Source: Dyella_A ginsengisoli (lineage in GTDB: Bacteria > Pseudomonadota > Gammaproteobacteria > Xanthomonadales > Rhodanobacteraceae). From it: DNA of 64,000 nt. This document shows, piece by piece, positions 41,679 to 51,700 of the stretch. Each line of letters opens with the position of its first letter. Position 1 is the stretch's first letter. A program made the translations under genes and the position numbers. The notes beneath the pieces were generated by a model that did not search any database, was not told where the DNA came from, and saw only the letters and a program-made list of their open reading frames with translations. The stretch is from NCBI RefSeq assembly GCF_044904665.1, contig NZ_JADIKM010000002.1:372001-436000 (forward strand), written 5' to 3'.

Positions 41679-42518
41679 ATGGCGCGGATGAACAACGATC
41701 CTAGCACGCAGAATCTGGCCCTGGCCGTGCATCTGCTCGACCACTACGCCGGTCGCATCGCGCGCGCGCGGCGACCCTATCTGATGGGCCTCTCCGGCCT
41801 GCAGGGCAGCGGCAAAAGCACGCTCGCCCGCGTCATCAAGTCACAGGCCGAGTCACGCGGCATCCCCACCGAGGTGCTGTCGCTGGACGACTTCTACTAC
41901 TCGCGCGCCGAGCGCGAGATGCTGGCCAAGGAGATCCACCCGCTGCTGCGCACGCGCGGCGTGCCGGGCACCCACGAGATCGAGCTGCTGCTCTCGGTGC
42001 TGGCCGCCCTGCCCAAGGCGTCGGAGAAGCTGCCGGTGCCCTACCCGCGCTTCGACAAGGGGCGCGACACGCGGCTGCCCCCGTCGCGCTGGCCGCGGGT
42101 GACGCGCCCGCCGAAGCTGGTCATCCTGGAGGGCTGGGCCCTGGGCATCCGTCCACAGAACGCCGCGGCCCTCAACTCGCCGGTGAACGAGCTCGAACGC
42201 AAGGAAGATCCCGACGGCGCCTGGCGTCGCTGGGTCAACAAGCAGCTGCGCACCTACCAGCCGCTGTGGCGCAAGCTCGACGCGCTGATCGTGCTGCAGG
42301 CACCGAACTGGGACGTGGTGCGCCGCTGGCGCAGCGAGCAGGAAGAAGCTCTGATCGCCCGCCACGCGCCACTGGCGATGGACGCCAAGGCGATGGAGCG
42401 CTTTCTCGCGCACTTCGAGCGACTCAGCCGCCACGCGCTGGCCACGCTGCCACAGCTGGCCGACAGCTGGGTGGAATACGACACCGAGCGCCACGTCACC
42501 GGACTCAACCACAGCTGA
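41679..42518 (+). CDS. D-glycerate 3-kinase-like P-loop kinase
   Basis: A 279-residue kinase of the uridine kinase/phosphoribulokinase superfamily. Walker A is GLQGSGKST (40-48), followed by the LSLDDFYYSRAER block typical of plant-type glycerate kinase and E. coli YggC. The PYPRFDKGRDTRLPPSRW and VILEGWALG blocks are also conserved. It probably phosphorylates glycerate at position 3. Starts at GTG 41667, ATG 41679 and ATG 41688 are all in frame without a strong ribosome site; I use 41679. Confidence 0.82.
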   Translation: MARMNNDPSTQNLALAVHLLDHYAGRIARARRPYLMGLSGLQGSGKSTLARVIKSQAESRGIPTEVLSLDDFYYSRAEREMLAKEIHPLLRTRGVPGTHEIELLLSVLAALPKASEKLPVPYPRFDKGRDTRLPPSRWPRVTRPPKLVILEGWALGIRPQNAAALNSPVNELERKEDPDGAWRRWVNKQLRTYQPLWRKLDALIVLQAPNWDVVRRWRSEQEEALIARHAPLAMDAKAMERFLAHFERLSRHALATLPQLADSWVEYDTERHVTGLNHS

Positions 42519-42561
42519 AGCCAGCGTGCGGCCGAGTGGGGCGGCGCGCGCCCGGCGACGC

Positions 42562-42765
42562 TCACTCCACGACGAAATTGACGCGCATGTTCACGCGCCA
42601 CTCGGTCACCTTGCCCTTGGCATCGGTGACCACCTTGATCTCGTTGAGCCAGGCGCCCTTGATGTGCTTCACCGACTCGGAGGTCTTGGTGAGCCCGTGC
42701 TGCACGGCATCCTCGATGCCCTTGCTGGAGGAGGCGCTGATTTCGATGACCTTGGCGACAGACAT
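42562..42765 (-). CDS. Dodecin
   Basis: A 67-residue dodecin. SVAKVIEISASSSKGIEDAV at the N terminus and the FMN-contact region with W (KGAWLNEIKV), ending in EWRVNMRVNFVVE, match the family, which forms a hollow 12-mer that stores flavin or CoA in the cytoplasm. It is convergent with the glycerate kinase-like gene. The upstream 100 bases separate it from the YbjQ-like gene on the same strand. Confidence 0.92.
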   Translation of the reverse strand: MSVAKVIEISASSSKGIEDAVQHGLTKTSESVKHIKGAWLNEIKVVTDAKGKVTEWRVNMRVNFVVE

Positions 42766-42868
42766 GGCATGACCCTCTGCAACGCCGCCACGAGCGGTGC
42801 GGCACGCCCCCTGTCCCGCCGAGTGTGTGCCCCTCGCCGCGTCGCGGCACGCCGCAGCGCGGCATGGC

Positions 42869-43213
42869 TCAGGCGCCCGGCTCCACCTGCACGGCGGTGC
42901 CGTAGGCGAGCACTTCAGTCACGCCTTCGGCCACCTCGTTGGCGTCGTAGCGCATGCCCACCACGGCGTTGGCGCCCATCGCCGCCGCATGCCGCAGCAT
43001 CAGGTCGAACGCCTCGCCGCGGGCCTTCTCGCACAGTTCGGTGTAGATCGTGATGTTGCCGCCGACCAGCGTCTGCAACGCCGCGCCGAGGTTGCCCACG
43101 ATGCTGCGCGAACGCACGGTGATGCCGCGCACCACGCCCATCGGGCGCACGATGCGGTAGCCGGGAATATCGTTGGTGGTGCTGACCAGTGCCGCTGCAA
43201 CCGCTGCTGCCAT
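42869..43213 (-). CDS. YbjQ-family (UPF0145) protein
   Basis: A 114-residue member of the YbjQ/UPF0145 family, a small pentameric heavy-metal-binding-like domain. Conserved blocks are IPGYRIVRPMGVVRGITVRS, the central GAALQTLVGGNI, and GANAVVGMRYDANEV, with a C-terminal LAYGTAVQVEP. No cysteine or histidine cluster for metal is evident beyond single residues, so the metal role implied by the family name is unproven. Start ATG 43213 is chosen by alignment; the frame extends further upstream without similarity. Confidence 0.85.
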   Translation of the reverse strand: MAAAVAAALVSTTNDIPGYRIVRPMGVVRGITVRSRSIVGNLGAALQTLVGGNITIYTELCEKARGEAFDLMLRHAAAMGANAVVGMRYDANEVAEGVTEVLAYGTAVQVEPGA

Positions 43214-43320
43214 GACACGCTCCTTGCTCGATGAAGACTTGCGGGACGAACCGCCGATGGTGGCGGCCGTGGCGATCGATGATGCGCGGCGGACGACACC
43301 CCACAGATCGATCGAACCGC

Positions 43321-44169
43321 TCAGCCGGAGCGATCGGTCGGATGCATCAGCGCCGCGTAGCCCTCGCGCGCGTCCGGCCACTGCGGCACCCAGCCGCTGG
43401 CGCGCAGGCGCGCGTTGCGCAGCCGCTTGCTGCCGATACCCGCCGGTCCCGGGCCATCGGCCGGCGGCGGGGCGCCGGCCAGAGCCGCGAGATGGTCATA
43501 CAGCACGTCGATCGGCAGCGGCATATCGTCCACGCCGAGGTAGACCGGTTGCGGATCGTCCAGCGCGAGCAGGTGCGCGATCGCCGCGGCGGCATCCTCG
43601 ACGTGGATGCGGTTGGCCCAGTGCGTCTGCGTGCGCGGCACCCGTGCCAGGCCGGCGCGCAGGCGATCAATCAGCTGCAGCCGGCCCGGTCCGTAGAGGC
43701 CGGCCAGCCGCAGCGCGATGCCGGCGACCGGCTGCGCGGCGAGCCAACGCTCGGCCTCCAGCAGCACGGCGCCATTGAAACCGGGTGGATCGGGCGGCGT
43801 GTCCTCGTCCACCCCGCCGCCGCCGTTTTCGCTGTAGACCGCACTGGACGACACGAACAGCACCTGCTTCAGCGATGCCGGCTCGAGTGCCGCCATCACG
43901 TGGCGCAGGCCATCGACGAACACGGCGCGATAGGCGGCCTCGTCGCGTGCGCCGGGTGTGGGCAGATGTACCAGCTGCGTGATGTCCGGTGGCATCGGCG
44001 GCAGCCGGTCCGCCTGCGTCATGTCGCCGGCCAGCCAGGTGATGCCGTCGATGGAGTGGGCCGGCGGATGGCGGCGCAGGGCGAACACCGCATCCCCGCG
44101 CGCGAGCAGCCGCCGCGCTACCCGCTCGCCCAGGTCGCCGCAACCGGCCAGCAGGACGCGTTCGCTCAT
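43321..44169 (-). CDS. NAD-dependent epimerase/dehydratase-like protein
   Basis: A 282-residue extended SDR-like protein. The Rossmann motif is VLLAGCGDLGERVARRLLARG at the N terminus, VLFVSSSAVYSENGG carries the SSS/Y element of the active site (the Y of Y-x-x-x-K is present but the lysine is not obvious), and LRLAGLYGPGR follows. It resembles E. coli YeeZ-type proteins, whose substrates are unknown. The incomplete YxxxK motif suggests either atypical catalysis or a binding role. It is divergent from aroK, 50 bases away. Confidence 0.78.
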   Translation of the reverse strand: MSERVLLAGCGDLGERVARRLLARGDAVFALRRHPPAHSIDGITWLAGDMTQADRLPPMPPDITQLVHLPTPGARDEAAYRAVFVDGLRHVMAALEPASLKQVLFVSSSAVYSENGGGGVDEDTPPDPPGFNGAVLLEAERWLAAQPVAGIALRLAGLYGPGRLQLIDRLRAGLARVPRTQTHWANRIHVEDAAAAIAHLLALDDPQPVYLGVDDMPLPIDVLYDHLAALAGAPPPADGPGPAGIGSKRLRNARLRASGWVPQWPDAREGYAALMHPTDRSG

Positions 44170-44219
44170 GGCGTGATGGTCCCGCTCGGCTGCGTGGTGC
44201 GCCCTGCTAGCATTTGTGC

Positions 44220-44759
44220 ATGAATCCGTCGTGCAACCTGTTCATCGTCGGCCCCACCGGCGCCGGCAAGACCTCGATCGGTCGGCGCCTCGCCGCGCAT
44301 TATGGCCTGCCGTTCGTCGATCTCGACCAGGAGATCGAGCGCCACTGCGGCGTGCCGGTGAGCACCGTGTTCGAGATCGAGGGCGAGGCCGGGTTTCGTC
44401 AGCGCGAGAGTCAGCTGCTGGACGAGTGCAGCCGGCGCGACGGCGTGCTGCTGGCCACCGGCGGCGGAGCGGTACTCGATCCCGCCAACCGCCGCCATCT
44501 CGCCGAGCGCGGTTACGTGGTGTGGCTGCAGGCCACCATCGAGCAGCAGCTCGAACGCCTCGCGCGCGACACCAAGCGCCCGCTGCTCGCCGGCGAGGAT
44601 CGCCGCGGCAAGCTCGATGCCATGCGCGAAACGCGCGCACCGCTGTATCGCGAGATCGCCGACCTCACCGTCAGCGGCGAGCACGAAAACGTCGCCGCCG
44701 CCACCGAGCGCTGCATCGCGCTGATCGACACCCACTGGAACCGCACGCAGGCCGCATGA
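44220..44759 (+). CDS. aroK: Shikimate kinase
   Basis: A 179-residue enzyme that phosphorylates shikimate in chorismate synthesis. P-loop GPTGAGKTS at 11-19, the shikimate-binding FVDLDQEIE and EGEAGFRQRE blocks, and LATGGGAVL are all intact. The lid region carries RPLLAG. ATG 44220 is chosen; a TTG 6 bases upstream is in frame. Its stop overlaps the aroB start (ATGA), the standard aroK-aroB arrangement, so both are cotranslated. Confidence 0.96.
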   Translation: MNPSCNLFIVGPTGAGKTSIGRRLAAHYGLPFVDLDQEIERHCGVPVSTVFEIEGEAGFRQRESQLLDECSRRDGVLLATGGGAVLDPANRRHLAERGYVVWLQATIEQQLERLARDTKRPLLAGEDRRGKLDAMRETRAPLYREIADLTVSGEHENVAAATERCIALIDTHWNRTQAA

Positions 44760-45847
44760 ACGCCCCCGCCACGCACACCATCGACGTCCCCCTCGGCGCA
44801 CGCAGCTACGCCGTGCACATCGGCAGCGGCCTGCTGGACGATCACGCGCGCTGGCGCCAGGCGATCCGCGGACGCCACGTGCTGGTGATCAGCAACACCA
44901 CGGTGGCGCCGCTGTATCTCGATCGCGTGGCCAAGGGCCTCGACGGCCTGCAGTGGGACAGCTTCCTGCTCGACGACGGCGAGGCGCACAAGACCTTCGC
45001 CAATGTCGAGCGCGCGCTGGCCGCGCTGGCGAAGCTCGGCGCCACCCGCGACGCCTGCATCATCGCGCTGGGCGGTGGCGTGGTCGGCGACCTGGCCGGC
45101 TTCACCGCGGCGTGCTGGATGCGTGGCATCGACTTCATCCAGCTGCCCACCACGCTGCTGGCGATGGTCGACTCCTCGGTCGGCGGCAAGACCGGCGTGA
45201 ACCTGCCCGCCGGCAAGAACCTGGTCGGGGCGTTCCACCAGCCCCGCGGCGTGTTCGCCGACATCGGCACGCTGGCCACCCTGCCCGAGCGCGAATTCCG
45301 TGCCGGGCTGGCCGAGGTGGTGAAGGGCGCGGCGATCGGCGATGCGGAATTTTTTGCCTGGCTGGAAACGCGTGCCGATGCGCTGGCCAAGCGCGATCCG
45401 GCCGCCGTCGCCGAAGCGATCGCGCGCAAGGTTGCCTACAAGGCCGGCGTGGTCGCCCGCGACGAAACCGAACAGGGCGAGCGCGCCCTGCTCAACCTCG
45501 GCCACACCTTCGGCCACGCGCTGGAGACCGCCGGCCGCTACGCCACGCTGCTGCACGGCGAAGCGGTGGCCGTGGGCATGGTGCTGGCCGCGCAGCTCTC
45601 GCAGCAGCTGGGCATGGGCACGCTGGACGACACCCTGCGCCTGCAGCGCCTGCTCGACACCCTGGGCCTGCCCACCGACGTGCCGCCCGGCATGGACCCG
45701 CAGCAACTGCTCGCGCTGATGCGACTGGACAAGAAGAACACCGCCGGCACGTTGCGGCTGATCCTGTGGCGCGGCATCGGGCGCGCGCAGATCGTCAGCG
45801 GCGTGGCGGAAGACGCGGTGCTGGGCGTACTCGACGCCGCGATCTGA
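44756..45847 (+). CDS. aroB: 3-dehydroquinate synthase
   Basis: A 363-residue NAD and zinc-dependent enzyme of the second step of chorismate synthesis. The NAD-binding block GGGVVGDLAGFTAA, the LPTTLLAMVDSSVGGKTGVN signature (20 residues) and the metal ligands in LNLGHTFGHALE and HGEAVAVGM are present. Length matches E. coli AroB (362). The start overlaps the aroK stop by four bases. Confidence 0.97.
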   Translation: MNAPATHTIDVPLGARSYAVHIGSGLLDDHARWRQAIRGRHVLVISNTTVAPLYLDRVAKGLDGLQWDSFLLDDGEAHKTFANVERALAALAKLGATRDACIIALGGGVVGDLAGFTAACWMRGIDFIQLPTTLLAMVDSSVGGKTGVNLPAGKNLVGAFHQPRGVFADIGTLATLPEREFRAGLAEVVKGAAIGDAEFFAWLETRADALAKRDPAAVAEAIARKVAYKAGVVARDETEQGERALLNLGHTFGHALETAGRYATLLHGEAVAVGMVLAAQLSQQLGMGTLDDTLRLQRLLDTLGLPTDVPPGMDPQQLLALMRLDKKNTAGTLRLILWRGIGRAQIVSGVAEDAVLGVLDAAI

Positions 45848-45864
45848 GGCGACGGAGTCTGACG

Positions 45865-46116
45865 ATGAGCTACCTGTCCATCCAGACGCCGACCGGGAGC
45901 GTCATAGGCGATGTCGAGCAGGTGCTCCGAGAGGCCGGATGCGGTGTGCTGGAGAGCGCGATGCTGTTCGAGATGATGCTGGAATCCACAGCGCCGGTCC
46001 GATTCAAGCTGAAGACCTTGCGCGCGGCAGGCGTCGAACCCTTGGCCCTCGCAGAAGCGCTGCGCGCGGCGGGCATGATCGTGGAGGTGCGCGGGGTTAC
46101 CACGCAGGGCGGCTGA
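45865..46116 (+). CDS. Small hypothetical protein after aroB
   Basis: An 83-residue protein that begins 17 bases after the aroB stop and has a plausible site (GACGG / GACG) before ATG 45865. It contains GSVIGDVEQVLREAGCGVLE and an acidic/hydrophobic helix rich in Met and Leu (SAMLFEMMLES), ending with GMIVEVRGVTTQGG. I do not recognise a family. Third codon positions are less GC-biased at the 5' end than in aroB. It may be cotranscribed with aroK-aroB or be an independent small gene. Confidence 0.55.
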   Translation: MSYLSIQTPTGSVIGDVEQVLREAGCGVLESAMLFEMMLESTAPVRFKLKTLRAAGVEPLALAEALRAAGMIVEVRGVTTQGG

Positions 46117-46117
46117 A

Positions 46118-47032
46118 CTACACCTCGTGATGGATCGCCTCGGCCGGCATCTCGGCCGCGGCGCGCGCGTTGCGACGCGGCGCCAGCTCCACCAGGTACA
46201 TCGCCGCCAGCACCAGCGCGCCGCCAGCAAGCATGCGCCAGGTCAGCGACTCACCGCCGAAGGCCACGGCGAAGCCGGCGGCAAACACCGGCTCCAGCGT
46301 CATCACGATCGCCGCGCGCGTGGCCGGCATGTGCGCCTGCGCCCAGGTCTGCACCAGCATGGCGCCGGCGCCGGCGGCCAGCGCCATGTAGATCAGCGCG
46401 AACCACACGTCGCGATCCGGCGGCAGCTTCGGCCCGTGCGGCAGCGTCGCCAGCAGGCACACCACGGCGATCGCCAGCATCTGCACGGTGGACAGCGCGA
46501 AGGCATCGCCCGGGCGCGACCACTGACCCAATCCCACGATATGCAGGCCATAAAGCAGTGCGGAAATCAGCACCAGCACCACGCCGCGATTCACGCTGAA
46601 ACCCTGCAGCGACAGCAGCGCCAGGCCACCGGTGGCCAGCAGCACGGCGATCCAGGTGACCGACGGCATGCGCTGGCGCAGCAGCACGGTGCCGAGCAGC
46701 GGGGTGAACACCACATACATGCCGGTGACGAAGCCGCTGACGCTGGCCGAGGCGTAGATCTGCCCGGTGGTCTGCAGCAGCTGCGCCACGCCGTACACCA
46801 CGCCCAGCGCCAGCGCCTGCAGCCACTGCCGGCGCGGCAGGCGCATCAGCGGACGGGCGAACATCAGCACCATGGCCGCCGCGGCCAGCACGAAGCGCAC
46901 GGCGAGGAAGTCCGCCACCGCCACGCGCTGCACCACGTCCTTGATCAGGAAGAAGGTGGAACCCCACACCGCCGTCACCACGATCAGCGCGACGGTGGCC
47001 AGCGCCGCGCCGCGCCCTTGCGTTGCGCTCAT
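46118..47032 (-). CDS. EamA/DMT-family transporter
   Basis: A 304-residue drug/metabolite transporter with about ten membrane segments in two EamA repeats. The first repeat has the family block VTAVWGSTFFLIKDVV near the N terminus, and the second ends VMTLEPVFAAGFAVAFGGE, the usual LEPV motif. Substrate unknown; relatives export amino acids or metabolites. The start overlaps the stop of the glycosyltransferase gene (ATGA), so they are coupled although functionally unrelated. Confidence 0.87.
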   Translation of the reverse strand: MSATQGRGAALATVALIVVTAVWGSTFFLIKDVVQRVAVADFLAVRFVLAAAAMVLMFARPLMRLPRRQWLQALALGVVYGVAQLLQTTGQIYASASVSGFVTGMYVVFTPLLGTVLLRQRMPSVTWIAVLLATGGLALLSLQGFSVNRGVVLVLISALLYGLHIVGLGQWSRPGDAFALSTVQMLAIAVVCLLATLPHGPKLPPDRDVWFALIYMALAAGAGAMLVQTWAQAHMPATRAAIVMTLEPVFAAGFAVAFGGESLTWRMLAGGALVLAAMYLVELAPRRNARAAAEMPAEAIHHEV

Positions 47033-47949
47033 GCGGCGGCGCCCTCGGCCGCCGAGCGCGCGCTGGACCGGCGCGCCAGCTGCCCCGGCAGCTTGAGCGC
47101 GAAATGCGCCCAGATGCCCAGCCAGACGATCGCCGCGAGGTGCGGCTTGCGCGCATCGGGATCGAAGCTGCGAAACCAGCGCCACATGCCGCGGTGCTTG
47201 TGCCAGCTGACGAACACCGGCCGATGCCGGCTGGAGCCGCCCTTGCCGTGCAGCACGCGCACGTCGCCGGCCAGCATTACGCGATAGCCGGCGTCGCGCA
47301 CGCGGCGGCACAGGTCCAGATCCTCGCAGTGCAGGAAGTAGCGCTCGTCGAAGCCGTCGAGGTAATCGAACACGCGGCGCGACAGCAGCATCAGCGCGCC
47401 GGATACCGCCTCGGCCTCGACCGTGTGGTCCGGCATCGGCCCCTCGACGTGGATGCCCTCGCCGGGGCGCTTGAACAGGGTGGTGAGCGTGCGCGCCAGC
47501 AGCGGATCGCGGCGGAGCGAGGCGGGGTCCGGCACGCCGTGCGCGTCGCACACCACGGCGCCGACCAGGCCGGTGCGCGGCTGCGCGTCGAACGCGGCGA
47601 GCAGGCGCGCCACGGTATCGGGTTCGAGCAGGCAATCCGGATTGAGCACCAGCAGGCGCGAGCCGCTGGAGCGCTTGGCCGCGCGATTCACCGCCGGACC
47701 GAAGCCGAGGTTGGCGTGGTTGAAGATCACGGTGAGCCGCAGATCCTGTTCGTGCGCGCGGGCGACTGCTTCGGGCACGCCGTCGCGCGAGCCGTTGTCG
47801 ATCAGCAGCACTTCACGCACGGCGGGACAGGCCAGCGCGCGGCGCACGCACTCGTGCAGCCCTGGGCCGCTGTCGGCCGAGACCACGATGACGCTGACGT
47901 CCGGCACAGCCGCCGGGCGCGTGGGAGAGAAATCGGGGGAGATGATCAC
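47029..47949 (-). CDS. Family 2 glycosyltransferase (rhamnosyltransferase-like)
   Basis: A 306-residue GT-A fold enzyme. SVIVVSADSGPGLHECV starts the nucleotide-binding half, with VLLIDNGSRDGV, then the LNPDCLLEPD metal-binding block (DxD-like) and the acceptor block YFLHCEDLDLCRRVRDAGY with the ED base. The C terminus has a membrane-associated segment (LAAIVWLGIWAHFAL). Such enzymes build O-antigen or exopolysaccharide; no other sugar gene is near. It lies 39 bases after an unknown membrane protein gene on the same strand. Confidence 0.87.
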   Translation of the reverse strand: MIISPDFSPTRPAAVPDVSVIVVSADSGPGLHECVRRALACPAVREVLLIDNGSRDGVPEAVARAHEQDLRLTVIFNHANLGFGPAVNRAAKRSSGSRLLVLNPDCLLEPDTVARLLAAFDAQPRTGLVGAVVCDAHGVPDPASLRRDPLLARTLTTLFKRPGEGIHVEGPMPDHTVEAEAVSGALMLLSRRVFDYLDGFDERYFLHCEDLDLCRRVRDAGYRVMLAGDVRVLHGKGGSSRHRPVFVSWHKHRGMWRWFRSFDPDARKPHLAAIVWLGIWAHFALKLPGQLARRSSARSAAEGAAA

Positions 47950-47988
47950 AGCGCAAGTATGCGCGCGGCCGGACGAATCGAAAACGCC

Positions 47989-48738
47989 TCAGCGCGGGCG
48001 TTCGCGACCCAGCGCGTCGCGCAGCGGCAGCGGCATGCCGGCGTCGCTGCCCTGCAGCCACGGGGATTCGTCGTGCCAGCCGCACAGCCGGCGCCGGCGC
48101 AGGCGATGGCGTTGCTGCAGATCGCGGTCCCACAGCAGCACGCCGGGCTGCGCCTCCAGCGCCAGCCAGCGCCCGCGCGGACTCACGCACAATCGCCCCG
48201 GCGGGGCTTCGACGCGCGAGCCGTCGTCGAACACATAGCCGGCGAAGCCCGGTTCGCGCCGGTAGCGCACGCGACCGCCGCGGCCGTCGTCCAGCGAATC
48301 ATTCGCCGCCTCGTCCAGCGCGTGCCACTGCACCGGCACCAGCTCCACGATGCCGCCGACGCGCAGCGGCGCCAGCGCCAGGTCCGGCCATTCAGCGGTG
48401 CGGGGAGCCTCGGCCTCCGCCTGCGCAGCCTCGCGACGTCGCGCGCGATCCAGCCACGACTCGAGTCCGGCCAGCAGGGTGAAACCCACCAGCGCGGCCA
48501 CCGCGGCAATCGTCCACGCCAGCGCATCGCCGCCCAGCCAGCGCTTGAGTGCCAGCACCACGCCGGGCAGGCCCCAGCGCAGCGTGAGCCGCAGCGTCGA
48601 GGCGAACGGCTGCAGTCGCTCGGCGCCGACCAGCAGCGCGGCGGCGATGCCCAGCAGCAGCGGCAGGCCCAGCCACCACGGCAGCAGCGCCAGCGCCACC
48701 AGCCACAACGCGAAACCGATCTGCCGGCGCCAGCGCAC
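47989..48738 (-). CDS. Hypothetical membrane protein
   Basis: A 249-residue protein without a recognised family. Two to three hydrophobic segments occupy the first 90 residues (IGFALWLVALALLPWWLGLPL and ALAWTIAAVAALVGFTLLAGL), followed by an Ala/Glu/Arg-rich linker and a soluble, Trp- and Arg-rich domain with beta character (FAGYVFDDGSRVEAPPGRL). It lies between purL and the glycosyltransferase gene on the same strand (gaps 53 and 39 bases). Codon bias supports a real gene. Confidence 0.65.
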   Translation of the reverse strand: MRWRRQIGFALWLVALALLPWWLGLPLLLGIAAALLVGAERLQPFASTLRLTLRWGLPGVVLALKRWLGGDALAWTIAAVAALVGFTLLAGLESWLDRARRREAAQAEAEAPRTAEWPDLALAPLRVGGIVELVPVQWHALDEAANDSLDDGRGGRVRYRREPGFAGYVFDDGSRVEAPPGRLCVSPRGRWLALEAQPGVLLWDRDLQQRHRLRRRRLCGWHDESPWLQGSDAGMPLPLRDALGRERPR

Positions 48739-48791
48739 GTCGCGTGCGCCTCAGCCGCCGCGCCGGGCGGCGGTCAGCCCGCCGGACGCGC

Positions 48792-51700
48792 TCAGCCGCA
48801 CCATGCCCGCGCGTTGCGGAACATGCGCATCCAAGGCGAATCCTCGCCCCACTGCTCCGGATGCCAGCTCATCTGCACGCTGCGGAACACGCGCTCGGGA
48901 TGCGGCATCAGGATCGTCACGCGACCGTCCGCCGCGGTGAAGCCGGCCAGGCCGCCGGGCGAGCCGTTCGGGTTCAGCGGGTAGTTCTCGGTCGGCTTGC
49001 CGCGGTTGTCGACGAAGCGCACGGCCGCCTGCGCCTTGGACGGGCTGCACACGTTGGGGAAGTGCACGCGGCCTTCGCCATGCGCCACCGCCACCGGGAT
49101 GCGCGAGCCGGTCATGCCCTTGAAGAACAGGCTGGGCGAATCGAGGATTTCCAGCGTCGCCACGCGCGCCTCGTACTGCTCCGAGGCGTTGCGCAGGAAC
49201 TTCGGCCAGTGCTGCGCGCCGGGGATGATGTCCTTGAGCTGGCTCAGCATCTGGCAGCCGTTGCACACGCCCAGCGCGAACTTCGTCGGATCGGCGAAGA
49301 ACGCCGCGAACTGTGCGCGCAGCTGCTCGTTGTAGAGGATCGAGGTGGCCCAGCCGCGGCCGGCGCCCAGCACGTCGCCGTAGGAGAAGCCGCCGCACGC
49401 GGCAAAGCCGCGGAAGTCGGCCAGCCTGATGCGGCCCGAAGCCAGGTCGGACATGTGCACGTCGACCGCCTCGAAGCCGGCACGCGTGAACGCCGCGGCC
49501 ATCTCCACCTGGCCGTTGACGCCCTGCTCGCGCAGGATCGCCACCCGAGGACGCGGCGCAGCGCTGGCGATGAACGGCGCGGCGACATCCTTGGCGAGGT
49601 CGAAGGTGAGCTTCGGCGTGATGCCCGGGTCGGCGTCGTCCAGCCGCCACTCCAGCTCGGCGTCGGCGCTGAGCGGGTTGTCGCGCAGGCGCTGCATGGC
49701 GTGGCTGGTCTCGTTCCACGCCTTGAACAGCGTGACCCACTGCCACTTGAACATCGCCTCGTTGCCGAGATACAGCTTGATGCCGAGCTTTTCCTTCGGC
49801 CGGCCGATGCGGTGGCTCATGCCGGCGAGGCCGTGCTTGACCAGGAGCGCCTCGAACGCCTCGCGGTTGGCCTCGGCCACCTGCAGCACGGCGCCCAGTT
49901 CCTCGTTGAACAGCGCGCGCAGCGTGGCCTCGGCCCAGCCATCCAGATGGATCTCCAGGCCACAGTGACCGGCAAAGGCCATCTCCAGCAGCGTGGTGAT
50001 GACGCCACCGTCGGAGCGGTCGTGGTAGGCCAGCAGCAGGCCGGCGCGGTTGGCCTCCTGCACCAGCTCGAACAACCCCTTGAGGCGCTTGACGTCCTCC
50101 AGGTCCGGCGGCACGCCGCCGGCGCGGTTGAACACCTGGGTCAGTGCCGAACCGCCGAGGCGGTCGCGGCCGCCGCCGAGGTCGATCAGCCACAGGTCGG
50201 ACGGGCCGCGATCGAGCTTGAGCTGCGGGGTGAGCGTGCGGCGCACGTCGCTGACGCGGGCGAAACCGGTGATCACCAGCGACACCGGCGCCACGGTGGA
50301 CTGGCGCTGGCCGTTGTCGGTCCACACCGTCTGCATCGACAGCGAGTCCTTGCCGACCGGAATGGAGATGTCCAGCGCCGGGCACAGTTCCATGCCCACC
50401 GCCTTCACCGCATCGAACAGCGCGGCATCCTCGCCCGGGTGGTTCACCGCGGCCATCCAGTTGGCGGACAGGCGGATCTCGCCCAGGTGATCGATCGGCG
50501 CGGCGGCCAGGTTGGTGATCGCCTCGCCCACCGCCAGTCGCGCGGCGTCGGCGCTGTTGAGCAGGGCCACCGGGGCGCGCTCGGCCATCGCCATGGCTTC
50601 GCCGGTGTAGCCGTCGAAGTCGGTGATGGTGACGGCGCAGTCGGCCACCGGCACCTGCCACGGGCCGACCATCGGGTCGCGGTGGTTGAGGCCGCCCACG
50701 GTGCGGTCGCCGATGGTGATGAGGAAGTTCTTCGAACCCACCGTGGGCAGGCGCAGCACGCGCAGCACCGCCTCGTCCATGCCGATGCCGGACAGGTCCG
50801 GCACCAGATCGATGCGCGGCTTGATGCGCCGGGCGTCGCGATGCATGCGCGGCGGCTTGCCGAACAGCACGTCCATCGGCAGGTCGATCACGGTGAGCTC
50901 GCGGCGCGGATCGACCAGCACCAGCTGACGCTTTTCGGTGGCCGTGCCGACCACCGCGTACGGGCAGCGCTCGCGCACGCAGTAGGCCTCGAACTCGGGC
51001 AGATCGTCCGCCGCGATGGCGAGCACGTAGCGCTCCTGCGACTCGTTGCTCCACACCTGCATCGGCGACAGCGAGGGGTCGTCGCAGGGGATCGTCGAGA
51101 GGTCGATCTCGCCGCCCACCCCGGCGTCGTTGAGCAGCTCGGGAATCGCGTTGGACAGGCCGCCGGCGCCCACGTCGTGGATGCTGACGATGGGATTGTT
51201 GTCGCCGCGCGCCCAGCAGCTGTCGATCACCTGCTGGCAGCGCCGCTCCATCTCCGCGTTGTCGCGCTGCACCGAGGCGAAATCCAGCTCGGCGCTCGAT
51301 GCGCCGGAGGCGACCGACGAGGCGGCGCCGCCGCCCAGGCCGATCAGCATCGCCGGACCGCCCAGCACGATCACCTTGTGACCGGGCTTGAGCTCGCGCT
51401 TCTGCACGTCGCTGGAACGGATATTGGCGAGGCCGCCGGCCAGCATGATCGGCTTGTCGTAGCCGCGCCGCACGCCCGCTTCGCCGGTCTCGTGCTCGTA
51501 GCTGCGGAAGTAGCCGCCCAGGCATGGCCGGCCGAATTCGTTGTTGAACGCGGCGGCGCCCAGCGGGCCGTCGCGCATGATCTCGAACGCGCTGGCCATG
51601 CGCGGCGGCAGCGGACGCTCCACTTCCCACGGCTGCGGATGGCCGGGAATGCGCAGGTCCGACACCGAGAAACCGGTGAGGCCGGCCTTGGGCTTGGCGC

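Noticed and set aside
44214..45847. Single long frame across aroK and aroB considered as a fused protein
   Set aside because: aroK is intact in another frame and its stop overlaps the aroB ATG; the first part of the long frame has no aroB similarity.
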